Source: Streptomyces sp. Act143
GTDB lineage: Bacteria; Actinomycetota; Actinomycetes; Streptomycetales; Streptomycetaceae
Length of the DNA stretch: 64,000 nucleotides
NCBI RefSeq assembly: GCF_003143935.1
Contig: NZ_QFRX01000001.1
Location: forward strand, 692,071-756,070
Direction of reading: 5' to 3'
Part shown: positions 57,553 to 64,000 of the stretch, piece after piece
Layout: every line of letters starts with the position of its first letter
Position numbering within the stretch: position 1 is the first letter of the stretch
Notes under the pieces: model-generated
Database searches by the model: none
Told to the model about the DNA's origin: nothing
The model's input: the letters and a program-made list of their open reading frames with translations, nothing else
Program-made: the position numbers and the translations under genes

Positions 57553-57930
57553 GTGATCACCGCACTGGTCTCCGTCTTCCTGTTCGTGCACGGGCTCGTC
57601 CATCTGACGGTCTGGCTGCCGCGGCAGGCGGACCGTCAGCCCTTCGACCCCCGGTACTCCTGGGCACTCGCGGCGGCAGGCCTGCCGCGGGCCGGGGCCA
57701 TGGACGCGGCCGCGATCGGCCTCGCCTCGGCCACCGCCGTGCTGTACCTCATCGCGGGGCTGGCCACGGCGGTGCAGAGCAGCGGCTGGGCCGCCGCGGC
57801 GCTGACGGCGGCGGCCGTCGGGCTGCTGCTGAAGACCCTGTGGTTCAACCCGTGGCTGTCGCTCGGCGTACTGCTCGACGCCGGCGTCATCACGGCCGTA
57901 CTGCTGGCCTGGCCGGGTTCGCTGTACTGA
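57553..57930 (+). CDS. Small four-helix membrane protein
   Basis: A 125-residue membrane protein with four predicted helices (ITALVSVFLFVHGLVHLTVW; AAAIGLASATAVLYLIAGLAT; AAAALTAAAVGLLLKTLWF; LSLGVLLDAGVITAVLLAW). FVHGLVH in helix one contains two His that could ligate a cofactor. The GTG at 57553 was chosen because hydrophobic coding starts there and GGGAG precedes it; in-frame sequence back to 57457 is Arg-rich and atypical. Function unknown. Confidence 0.65.
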   Translation: MITALVSVFLFVHGLVHLTVWLPRQADRQPFDPRYSWALAAAGLPRAGAMDAAAIGLASATAVLYLIAGLATAVQSSGWAAAALTAAAVGLLLKTLWFNPWLSLGVLLDAGVITAVLLAWPGSLY

Positions 57931-58039
57931 ACGGCGGCCCGGCAAGGGACTGTTCGGCACCCGTGCTGTCCCCCTCGGCTCACGTCGGTGTGCCTGATTC
58001 CCGGCACGCTGGAAACCCGGAACGCCGAGGGAGGCAGCC

Positions 58040-58525
58040 ATGACGCGATGCGTCACCGAGAACAGCATCGTCGTGGGCGTCGACGGGTCCGACGCCTCCA
58101 AGGCCGCTCTGCGCTGGGCCGCCGAGCAGGCCCGGGCGCTGCACGCGGTGGTCGTCGCCGTCCATGCCTGGGAGCCGGTCGGCGCCGGGCACGCGCCCTA
58201 CGCGCCCGTGGCGGCCCGGCCGACGCCCGCGGAGCAGCAGCTCAAGGCCGCGGAACTGCTGGCGTCGACAGTGCGCACGGTGTTCGGCCCCCGGATCGGG
58301 GATCGGGTGCGTGCCGTCGTCGTGGAGGGGCAGCCCGCCCGGGTGCTCCTGGAGCAGGCACGCGGAGCCCTCCTGCTCGCTCTCGGCCACCAGGTCGACA
58401 CCGCGCACGGGCGGCCCGCTCTGGGGCCGACCGGCCGCGCGTGTCTGCGGGGCGCCGGCGTTCCGGTGGTGGCCGTTCCCGCCGAAGCCGGGCACCCGGC
58501 GCTGCGGGCGGTCGGAGCGGCATGA
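58040..58525 (+). CDS. Single-domain universal stress protein
   Basis: A 161-residue single Usp domain, the only one-domain Usp in the window. VVGVDGSDASKAALRWAAEQA is canonical, but the ATP loop reads LGHQVDTAHGRPALGPTGR instead of G-2x-G-9x-GS, so nucleotide binding is doubtful. The C-terminal PVVAVPAEAG is the usual last strand. The ATG at 58040 follows GAGGGAGGC. Upstream there is only a GGGACT half-site (57946). It may dimerise with itself as UspA proteins do. Confidence 0.85.
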   Translation: MTRCVTENSIVVGVDGSDASKAALRWAAEQARALHAVVVAVHAWEPVGAGHAPYAPVAARPTPAEQQLKAAELLASTVRTVFGPRIGDRVRAVVVEGQPARVLLEQARGALLLALGHQVDTAHGRPALGPTGRACLRGAGVPVVAVPAEAGHPALRAVGAA

Positions 58526-58672
58526 CGGAGCAGGAGCAACAACGTGGCGGAAAGGTCCGCCGTCGTCTTCAGGACCGGTTCCTGGACCGGCCGGCATGGC
58601 CGACGGACGACACAGGACCTGGGGGACCGTCTGCGAGGTGTGCGGGCCGAGGCGGGTGCGCGCCCCGGTCGC

Positions 58673-58879
58673 TCAGCAGGAAACAGAGGTGCGGTGGTCC
58701 GTGGTACCGGTACGCGGCGGGGTCTGCGCGGGCGCCGTCGGCGGCCGGTGCGTGCGCCGGTTGATCCGGCGCAGTGCCAGCTCGTCGAAGAGCGCGGCGA
58801 GCGCGAAGGTCAGGCCCATCGCCGCGAACAGCAACAGGGCGAACCTCTCCCAGAACTCCGGTGTCAGACTCGTGCCCAC
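58673..58879 (-). CDS. Small single-helix membrane protein (tentative)
   Basis: A 68-residue candidate with one membrane helix (FWERFALLLFAAMGLTFALAALF, about 9-31) and a hydrophilic tail rich in Arg, Thr and Pro. GTG at 58879 follows GAGGAGGGGGCGAGG. A near-perfect box (58954-58967) and a strict box (59015-59028) lie upstream, which supports a real gene. Longer in-frame starts exist but add low-complexity sequence. Function unknown. Confidence 0.5.
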   Translation of the reverse strand: MGTSLTPEFWERFALLLFAAMGLTFALAALFDELALRRINRRTHRPPTAPAQTPPRTGTTDHRTSVSC

Positions 58880-58953
58880 TGTCCTCGCCCCCTCCTCGGT
58901 CGGCGTCGTGTCCCTCACACCTCCAGCAAACTCCGGCACGGCACGGAACACAT

Positions 58954-58967
58954 GAGCCGACCGGCCC
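58954..58967. promoter_or_regulatory. One-mismatch DosR/OsdR-like box
   Basis: GAGCCGACCGGCCC differs from the strict dyad at one base. It is 75 bp upstream of the leftward small membrane protein start at 58879. Confidence 0.5.
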
Positions 58968-59014
58968 GGGCCCGGGGCCCGCGCGTCCCTTGTCGTCGGG
59001 CACCGCGTCCCGAA

Positions 59015-59028
59015 GGGCCGACCGGCCC
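59015..59028. promoter_or_regulatory. Strict DosR/OsdR-like box between two small genes
   Basis: GGGCCGACCGGCCC, extended to AAGGGCCGACCGGCCCCTT, lies between the tentative small genes at 58879 (leftward) and 59169 (rightward). It is identical in core to those at 36527 and 61659. Confidence 0.7.
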
Positions 59029-59168
59029 CTTGTGTCCGGTGCCGCCCGGCCCGTGATCGGGGGTCGGTGGCCTCATGGTCCGCACGCCGGGGGCCGACGA
59101 GGATTCCTGGTACGCGCGATGCCGGCGCGGCCGGCACATCGCGGACGGCCCTCCAGGAGGCGACGATC

Positions 59169-59264
59169 ATGAAGCGGATACAAGAGGCCAAGCGCCCCCG
59201 GACTCCGCGTCAGCCGGAGCCGCAGGATCTGCGCACGCCCTCCGGGCGCCCCATGCCCTACTGA
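59169..59264 (+). CDS. 31-residue small protein (tentative)
   Basis: A 31-codon reading frame, ATG at 59169, with a near-ideal ribosome site (CAGGAGG) nine bases upstream. The product is basic and Pro-rich (about seven Pro, six Arg) without hydrophobic segments and ends in PMPY. No family is recognised. The strict box at 59015 lies 141 bp upstream. The strong ribosome site is the main argument for translation. Confidence 0.45.
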   Translation: MKRIQEAKRPRTPRQPEPQDLRTPSGRPMPY

Positions 59265-59279
59265 ACGGCCCCGCCGGGG

Positions 59280-60716
59280 TCAGCGGACGAGCACCCGCTC
59301 CCCCGAGCGCGGTACGACCGCCGTCCAGCCCAGCGTCCGGTCGATCCGGTCCCGCAGGGCGGCGGCCGCCTCCGGCTCCCCGTGCACCAGGTAGGTGGCG
59401 TGCGGCGCGGGCGCGTCCCGCAGCCAGTCGACGATCTGCCCGGCATCGGCATGGGCCGAGAAATGCGGCAGGTTCGCGACCTGCGCGCGGACCGGCACGT
59501 ACTCCCCGAACATCTTCAGCACCTGAGCGCCCTCGACGAGGTCCCGGGCGCGGGTGCCCTGCGCGGCGAAGCCGACCACGACGACCGCGTTGCGCGGGTC
59601 GGGCAGCAGCCGGCGCAGATGGTGCAGGACCCGCCCGCCGGTGGCCATCCCGGACGCGGAGACGATGACGGCCGGTCCGCCGGTGTGGCCGAGGTCCACG
59701 GACTCCTGGAGGGAGCGGACCGGGCGGAACGGTTCGGGGCCGAGTGCGGCCGGGCCGGCCTCGATCACGTCGGGCCGCAGCTCGGGGGCCTTGGCGAGGA
59801 CGGCGTCCCGGTAGACGTCGAGGGCGGCCAGGGCCATCGGGCTGTCGACGTACACCGGTACGGCGGCCGGCAGCGTCCCGGTGCGGCGGAGCTCGGCGAG
59901 CTCGTGCAGGACCACCTCGGTGCGGTCCAGGGCGAAGGCCGGGATGACGACGGTCCCGCCGCGGGCCAGGGTGCGGCCCAGTACCTCGGCGAAGCGTGCC
60001 CGGCCCGCCTCCTCCTCGTGCCACCGGTTGCCGTAGGTGGACTCCATCAGCAGGACGTCCGCCCCGGTGAACGGCTCCGGCGGCAGCAGCAGCGGATGGC
60101 CGGGGCGGCCGAGGTCGCCGCTGACGGCGAGGGTGTGTCCGTCCTCCAGGGTGAGGTGGGCCCAGGCCGAGCCGAGGATGTGCCCGGCCGGGTGCAGGGT
60201 GAGCCGGGTGCCGGTGGCAATGTCGACCTGGGTGTGCACGGGAACGGGGTCGAGCAGCTTCAGGGTGCGGTCGACGTCCGAGTCGTCGTACAGGGGCTGT
60301 GCGGGCCGGTGCTTGGACCAGCCGTGTTCGTTGGCGTGGTGCGCGGCCTCCATCTGGAGCTTGGCGCTGTCGCGCAGCACGATCTCCATCAGGCGTGCGG
60401 TGAACTCCGTCGTGACGATGCGGCCCCGGAAGCCGTGCCGGGCCAGCCGCGGCAGGTAGCCGCAGTGGTCCAGGTGGGCGTGGGTGACGACGATCGCCTC
60501 GATGTCGGCGCCGTCGCAGGGCAGTTCGCGCCAGTTGCGCCGGCGCAGGTCCGCCAGGCCCTGGAAGAGGCCGCAGTCGACGAGGACCCGGGCGTGGTCG
60601 CTCTCGACGAGGAACTTGCTGCCGGTGACCGTTCCCACTCCGCCCAGGAACGTCAGCAGCGCCGGCCGCGACCGCGGCGCGGTGTTCTCCTCCGGTCCTG
60701 CCACCACAGTGATCAT
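59280..60716 (-). CDS. MBL-fold/beta-CASP RNase-like metallohydrolase
   Basis: A 478-residue protein of the CPSF/Ysh1-like branch: MBL core (about 20-215) with HAHLDHCG (HxHxDH), GHILGSAW and SGDLGRPG metal ligands; beta-CASP domain (about 215-385; [39 protein letters not shown]); and an RMMBL C-terminal part with [14 protein letters not shown]. Such enzymes are endo/exoribonucleases; RNA turnover in stressed cells is a reasonable guess, but substrates are unknown. The ATG at 60716 follows AAGGAGAG. A strict box lies only 24 bp upstream. Confidence 0.87.
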   Translation of the reverse strand: MITVVAGPEENTAPRSRPALLTFLGGVGTVTGSKFLVESDHARVLVDCGLFQGLADLRRRNWRELPCDGADIEAIVVTHAHLDHCGYLPRLARHGFRGRIVTTEFTARLMEIVLRDSAKLQMEAAHHANEHGWSKHRPAQPLYDDSDVDRTLKLLDPVPVHTQVDIATGTRLTLHPAGHILGSAWAHLTLEDGHTLAVSGDLGRPGHPLLLPPEPFTGADVLLMESTYGNRWHEEEAGRARFAEVLGRTLARGGTVVIPAFALDRTEVVLHELAELRRTGTLPAAVPVYVDSPMALAALDVYRDAVLAKAPELRPDVIEAGPAALGPEPFRPVRSLQESVDLGHTGGPAVIVSASGMATGGRVLHHLRRLLPDPRNAVVVVGFAAQGTRARDLVEGAQVLKMFGEYVPVRAQVANLPHFSAHADAGQIVDWLRDAPAPHATYLVHGEPEAAAALRDRIDRTLGWTAVVPRSGERVLVR

Positions 60717-60739
60717 GAGGTCGCTCTCCTTCTGGACGG

Positions 60740-60753
60740 GGGCCGGCCGGCCC
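60740..60753. promoter_or_regulatory. Strict DosR/OsdR-like box close to MBL/beta-CASP start
   Basis: GGGCCGGCCGGCCC, perfectly palindromic, ends 24 bp upstream of the ATG at 60716 and just outside its ribosome site. This is the shortest box-to-start distance in the window and suits either a very short leader or repression. Confidence 0.6.
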
Positions 60754-60890
60754 TGGTGACTCCGTGGACGGTGTGGTCTGCTGGAGGTAGGGAAAGGACC
60801 CGACGGCGACGCGGGGAAGCGGCCCGCAGCCGCGCACCGCGCAATCAGGATCCGCGAGAAGCGGATGGGGTCCTTTCCGCTGTGCCGTGC

Positions 60891-61577
60891 TCAGGTCCCG
60901 TCCACGAGATCGGGGTCGAGGACCGGCCGCCGCGGCGGGCCCATGAGCGCGCTGTCCACGTCGACCACGCCTTCCACGGCCCGTGCGAGCCGTACGGCGA
61001 CGGGGACGAGCGCGGTGTCCCGGACCCGCCCGGACAGGGTGACGACGCCGTCGCGCACCTCCACCCGGACCGGTTCCAGCGGGTCGGGGAAGAGCGGCTC
61101 GACGACCTCCCGGCGCACTTCCTCGGCGATGTCCGCGTCCGTGCGCAGAAAGACCTTGAGCAGGTCGGTGCGGCTGACGATGCCCGTCAGGACACCGTCG
61201 CCGTCGACGACCGGAAGGCGTTTGACCCGGTGCCGGGCCATGATCCGGGCGGCCCGGGCGAGGCTGGCCTCCGCCTCCACGGTGACGGCGGGTGCCGTCA
61301 TGAGCTCGCCCGCGGTACGCACCTGGGCCCGGGCGAGCGCCTCGGGGCGGCGCAGGCGGGTGTCCGCGTCGGGGTCGTGTGCGCGGAACTCCTCCTTGGG
61401 CAGCAGGTCGGCCTCGGAGACCACGCCCACCACCCGGTGTCCGTCGTCCACCACCGGCAGCGCGCTGACCTGCCAGCGCCGCATGGCCTTCACGATGTCC
61501 TTGAACGTCGCGGCGCTCCCCAGGGCGACGACGGTGTGGGTCATCACGTCACTCACGAGGCGGGGGGTGTCGTGCAT
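60891..61577 (-). CDS. CBS-pair protein with BON domain
   Basis: A 228-residue protein: CBS1 (about 8-62; VSDVMTHTVVALGSAATFKDIVKAM), CBS2 (about 92-145; LMTAPAVTVEAEASLARAARIM) and BON (about 150-215; VRVEVRDGVVTLSGRVRDTAL). Closest to the protein at 40042-40704. The acidic tail ends DPDLVDGT. Likely adenosine-nucleotide-sensing, partner unknown. ATG at 61577 after CGGAGAC. It is divergent from the Usp at 61864 across 286 bp with several boxes; a weak hairpin at 60850-60866 follows its stop. Confidence 0.87.
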   Translation of the reverse strand: MHDTPRLVSDVMTHTVVALGSAATFKDIVKAMRRWQVSALPVVDDGHRVVGVVSEADLLPKEEFRAHDPDADTRLRRPEALARAQVRTAGELMTAPAVTVEAEASLARAARIMARHRVKRLPVVDGDGVLTGIVSRTDLLKVFLRTDADIAEEVRREVVEPLFPDPLEPVRVEVRDGVVTLSGRVRDTALVPVAVRLARAVEGVVDVDSALMGPPRRPVLDPDLVDGT

Positions 61578-61633
61578 GGGGGTCTCCGGCGGTGCTCGGC
61601 GCTCGTCACGGGGACGACGTCCGTCTCCAGACT

Positions 61634-61672
61634 GGGGCGGGCGGCCCGCCGCGGGCTTGGGCCGACCGGCCC
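61634..61672. promoter_or_regulatory. Two DosR/OsdR-like boxes in CBS/Usp divergent region
   Basis: GGGGCGGGCGGCCC (61634-61647, relaxed, no mismatch) and GGGCCGACCGGCCC (61659-61672, strict) have centres 25 bp apart. A third, one-mismatch copy is at 61742-61755 (AGGCCGTTCGGCCC). They serve CBS-BON (61577) leftward and Usp (61864) rightward. Confidence 0.7.
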
Positions 61673-61863
61673 TCGTCAAGGGCCCCGACAGGGCAATTCG
61701 CCCGCCCCGTGCCGGCCTCGGGTCCGCGGCACGTTCCGAAGAGGCCGTTCGGCCCCTTCCCGGGCCGGGTCAGCCCCTGCCCCCGCCGGACCCGCGCGGG
61801 GACGCTGGTGACGAAGGGATCCGCGCAGCGGCGCGCGGACACTGATCCGGGGAGGTGAGGTCT

Positions 61864-62757
61864 GTGCCTCGCCCCGTTGTCGTAGGACTGGACGGTTCGC
61901 GGGAGAGTCTCGCCGCCGCCGAGTGGGCGGCCCGGGAGGCGCTGCGGCGCGGTCTGCCGTTGCGCCTGGTGCACGCGTGGGAGGGCGGGGCCACGGCCGG
62001 CGAGCCGGGGCTGCCCGAGCTGGCGGCGCCCCGGTACTGGTCGGAGCGGATTCTCCGCGGCGGTCTGGACCGGCTCGGCGAAAGCTATCCGCAGGTACGA
62101 CTGAGCGCCGATCAGGTTCCGCACTCCGCGCCCGACGCCTTGGTGGCCGTGGGCGACGAGGCGGAGCTGCTGGTGCTCGGCAGCCGGGCCTTCAGCGGCT
62201 TCGGCGGTTTCATGGCCGGTTCGGTGGCGCTGGCGACGGTGGCCCGGGTGACCCGGCCGGTGGTGCTGGTACGGGCCCACCAGCGTCTGGAGTCCGAGCA
62301 TCTGCCGGATGCCGGGGGCGGTCCTTCCGTCAGGACGCCGTACCGGGAGGTGGTGGTCGGAGTCGATCCCGCGCACCGCTGTGACGAGTTGCTCGCGTTC
62401 GCCTTCGAGAGCGCGGCGATGCGCTCCGCTCCGCTGCGCGCGTTGTTCGCGTGGCGGATGCCCTATGTGCAGAGCGCCGCGGAGGCCAAGGTCCGCGAGG
62501 CCATGGGCCGGCACGCCGAGCGGGCTCTTCGCGCGGTGCTCGGGCCGTGGCGGGAGAAGTTCCCGCTGGTGGAGATCAGCGAGATCACGACGGAAGGGCG
62601 AGCGGCCGAGCGGTTGACCCACGCCGCTCAGGACGCCGGCCTGCTGGTCGTCGGCCGCAAGATCCGGCCGGCCCGCGTCGGCACGCACACCGGGCCCGTG
62701 GCGCACGCGGTGATGCACCACGCCCGCTGCCCGGTCGCCGTCGTTGCCCACGAGTGA
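61864..62757 (+). CDS. Universal stress protein, tandem Usp domains
   Basis: A 297-residue two-domain Usp: VVVGLDGSRESLAAAEWAAREA, then GSRAFSGFGGFMAGS (a Gly of the ATP signature is Ala in GSRA), and second domain GRKIRPARVGTHTGPV. It resembles the Usps at 2190 and 35541 most (YWSERILRGGLDRL parallels HWSERIPREA). The GTG at 61864 follows GGGGAGGTGAGG; the GTG three codons earlier is inside that site. It ends at a strong stem-loop at 62783-62822. Confidence 0.88.
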   Translation: MPRPVVVGLDGSRESLAAAEWAAREALRRGLPLRLVHAWEGGATAGEPGLPELAAPRYWSERILRGGLDRLGESYPQVRLSADQVPHSAPDALVAVGDEAELLVLGSRAFSGFGGFMAGSVALATVARVTRPVVLVRAHQRLESEHLPDAGGGPSVRTPYREVVVGVDPAHRCDELLAFAFESAAMRSAPLRALFAWRMPYVQSAAEAKVREAMGRHAERALRAVLGPWREKFPLVEISEITTEGRAAERLTHAAQDAGLLVVGRKIRPARVGTHTGPVAHAVMHHARCPVAVVAHE

Positions 62758-62782
62758 GCGGCGACCGGCGGATCGGGATCGT

Positions 62783-62822
62783 CCTTGCCCGGCCCGGCAG
62801 CAGGAGGCCGGACCGGGCAAGG
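62783..62822 (+). terminator. Terminator after Usp
   Basis: 16-base arms at 62783-62798 and 62807-62822 with one mismatch and an 8-base loop, 26 bp after the Usp stop at 62757. Confidence 0.7.
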
Positions 62823-62852
62823 GCCGCGCCGGAGCCCCTCGGCCTCGTTCGG

Positions 62853-62866
62853 GGGACGTTCGGCCC
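62853..62866. promoter_or_regulatory. Relaxed DosR/OsdR-like box upstream of oxidoreductase genes
   Basis: GGGACGTTCGGCCC fits GGGnCnnnnGnCCC without mismatch and, with its GGGAC half, is the box most like the mycobacterial one. It is 62 bp upstream of the gamma-subunit gene at 62929. Confidence 0.55.
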
Positions 62867-62928
62867 CTCGGGAGAGCGCGCCGGGGAGCGTTACGACGGA
62901 TCTCAGGCCCGTACGTGAGGAGGGTGCC

Positions 62929-63504
62929 GTGTTCCAGGTTCGTATCCACGGCCGGGGCGGCCAGGGGGCCGTCACGGCGGCGGAGTTGCTGTCGGTGGCG
63001 GCGTTCGTCGAGGGCCGCCACGCGCAGGCGTTCCCGAGTTTCGGTTCGGAGCGCACCGGGGCGCCGGTCATGGCGTTCTGCCGGATCGACGACCGGCCGA
63101 TCCGGGTCCGTGAGCCGGTCACCCGCCCCGACGCCCTGGTGGTCCAGGACGCGACGCTGCTGCATCAGGTGAACGTCCTCGAAGGACTCCGCCCCGGCGG
63201 CCCGGTCCTGGTCAACTCCCCGCGCGGGGCCGGCGAGCTCGGTCTGGAGTCCCTCACCGGCCCGGTCCTCACCGTCCCCGCCACCGCGCTGGCCCTGCGC
63301 CACGTGGGCCGCCCGGTGCCGAGTGCCGTCCTGCTGGGCGGGCTGGCCGCGCTGACGGGCTGTGTGTCCGTCGACGCGCTGGAGACCGCGATCCGGGGCC
63401 GGTTCCCCGGCGTGCTGGGCACGAACAACGCGGCGGCCGCCCGCGAGGCCTACGACTACGTCGAGGTGCTGTGCAAGGAGCACGCTCATGCTGAAGCAGA
63501 CTGA
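62929..63504 (+). CDS. 2-oxoacid:ferredoxin oxidoreductase, gamma subunit
   Basis: A 191-residue gamma-type subunit of the pyruvate/2-oxoacid:acceptor oxidoreductase family: [23 protein letters not shown] at the N-terminus, [19 protein letters not shown], and [24 protein letters not shown] near the end. The complex oxidatively decarboxylates a 2-oxoacid with CoA and reduces ferredoxin, an oxygen-independent alternative to pyruvate dehydrogenase. Start GTG at 62929 after GAGGAGGG. It overlaps the alpha-subunit start by 17 bp. Confidence 0.88.
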   Translation: MFQVRIHGRGGQGAVTAAELLSVAAFVEGRHAQAFPSFGSERTGAPVMAFCRIDDRPIRVREPVTRPDALVVQDATLLHQVNVLEGLRPGGPVLVNSPRGAGELGLESLTGPVLTVPATALALRHVGRPVPSAVLLGGLAALTGCVSVDALETAIRGRFPGVLGTNNAAAAREAYDYVEVLCKEHAHAEAD

Positions 63505-64000
63505 GGGCTCGCGCGCGGTCGCCGAGACCGTCGCGTCCTGCCGTCCGGAAGTGATCGCCGCCTACCCGATCTCCCCCCAGACCCACATCGTCGAGCAGCT
63601 CAGCCGCCTGGTGAAGTCCGGTGCGCTCAAACCCTGCGAGTACGTCAACGTGGAGTCGGAGTACGCGGCGATGTCGTTGTGCATCGGCGCCTCGGCGGCC
63701 GGTGCCCGCACCTACACGGCGACGGCGAGCCAGGGCCTGCTGTACATGGTGGAGGCCCTCTACAACGCCTCCGGGCTCGGGTTGCCGATCGTGATGACGG
63801 TCGCCAACCGGGCGATCGGGGCGCCCATCAACATCTGGAACGACCACAGCGACAGCATGTCCCAGCGTGACTCGGGCTGGATCCAGCTGTACGCCCGCGA
63901 CAACCAGGAGGCGGCCGATCTGCATCCGCAGGCCTTCCGGCTGGCGGAGGAGCTGTCGCTGCCGGTGATGGTGTGCATGGACGGCTTCGTGCTGACGCAC
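63488..64000 (+). CDS. 2-oxoacid:ferredoxin oxidoreductase, alpha subunit (partial)
   Basis: First 171 codons of an alpha-type subunit, cut by the window end. [71 protein letters not shown] and [23 protein letters not shown] are characteristic of pyruvate/2-oxoacid:ferredoxin oxidoreductase alpha subunits. The ATG at 63488 lies inside the gamma gene, behind CAAGGAG. Beta and ferredoxin-like delta subunits are expected further right or left out of this window. Confidence 0.88.
   Translation, partial: MLKQTEGSRAVAETVASCRPEVIAAYPISPQTHIVEQLSRLVKSGALKPCEYVNVESEYAAMSLCIGASAAGARTYTATASQGLLYMVEALYNASGLGLPIVMTVANRAIGAPINIWNDHSDSMSQRDSGWIQLYARDNQEAADLHPQAFRLAEELSLPVMVCMDGFVLTH

Noticed and set aside
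60850..60866. Hairpin after the CBS-BON gene at 60891
   Set aside because: The stem is only 6 bp with no T-tract; too weak to call a terminator.

Overview
The window is high-GC (about 73% by eye) actinobacterial DNA, most likely Streptomyces or a close relative. Supporting signs are dense coding with strong third-position GC bias, GTG and TTG starts behind strong GGAGG-type ribosome sites, and families typical of streptomycetes (tandem-domain universal stress proteins, CBS-BON proteins, Acg-type nitroreductases, DUF1876, DUF1918). I see no rRNA, tRNA, CRISPR array, transposase or prophage gene.

The content reads as a clustered hypoxia/dormancy regulon. A NarL-family response regulator at 40816-41520 closely resembles M. 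tuberculosis DosR/DevR and Streptomyces OsdR. Around it lie counterparts of known DosR-regulon families: Rv1733c-like protein, four Acg-like nitroreductases, nine universal stress proteins, two Hsp20 chaperones, four CBS-BON proteins, a DUF1876 and a DUF1918 protein, and P2-type ATPases. A dyad GGGCCG-N2-CGGCCC, with the same 14-bp symmetry as the DosR box GGGACTWWAGTCCC, occurs exactly at 13 places that I found, all between genes, including upstream of the regulator itself. Relaxed versions add more. At three promoters two boxes sit exactly 20 bp apart.

Layout. 0.26-7.4 kb: Rv1733c-like protein, three nitroreductases, two Usps and a CBS-BON protein. 7.6-11.7 kb: a P2-type ATPase translationally coupled to two TrkA-like proteins. 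11.9-14.5 kb: fourth nitroreductase, DUF1918 and an unknown membrane-anchored protein. 14.8-20.7 kb: a sulfide/persulfide island (two sulfide:quinone oxidoreductases, a persulfide dioxygenase-rhodanese, DsrE2, a DsrC/TusE-like carrier and OsmC) with two CsoR/CstR-type palindromes. 20.8-30.7 kb: DUF1876, GerMN lipoprotein, flavodoxins, Hsp20s, split proton-translocating transhydrogenase, two alcohol dehydrogenases and CBS-BON. 30.7-36.4 kb: a GNAT/acyl-CoA-ligase acetyltransferase, two Usps and an alcohol dehydrogenase. 36.6-41.5 kb: SulP transporter, carbamate kinase, a cNMP-binding protein, CBS-BON and the DosR-like regulator. 41.5-48.7 kb: a Ca-type ATPase coupled to a Usp, another Usp and a P1B ATPase ending in hemerythrin. 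48.7-52.6 kb: an ABC-2 exporter and a secreted protein. 53-57 kb: GH65 phosphorylase, beta-phosphoglucomutase and Usp in one overlapping operon. 57.2-64 kb: small membrane proteins, two Usps, an MBL/beta-CASP protein, CBS-BON and the start of a 2-oxoacid:ferredoxin oxidoreductase.

Taken together (inference), the genes suit survival under oxygen limitation: NAD(P)H balancing, fermentation, phosphorolytic sugar use, ATP from carbamoyl phosphate, sulfide/persulfide removal, ion homeostasis and protein protection, most of them probably under one DosR/OsdR-type regulator. No sensor kinase for it is encoded in the window.
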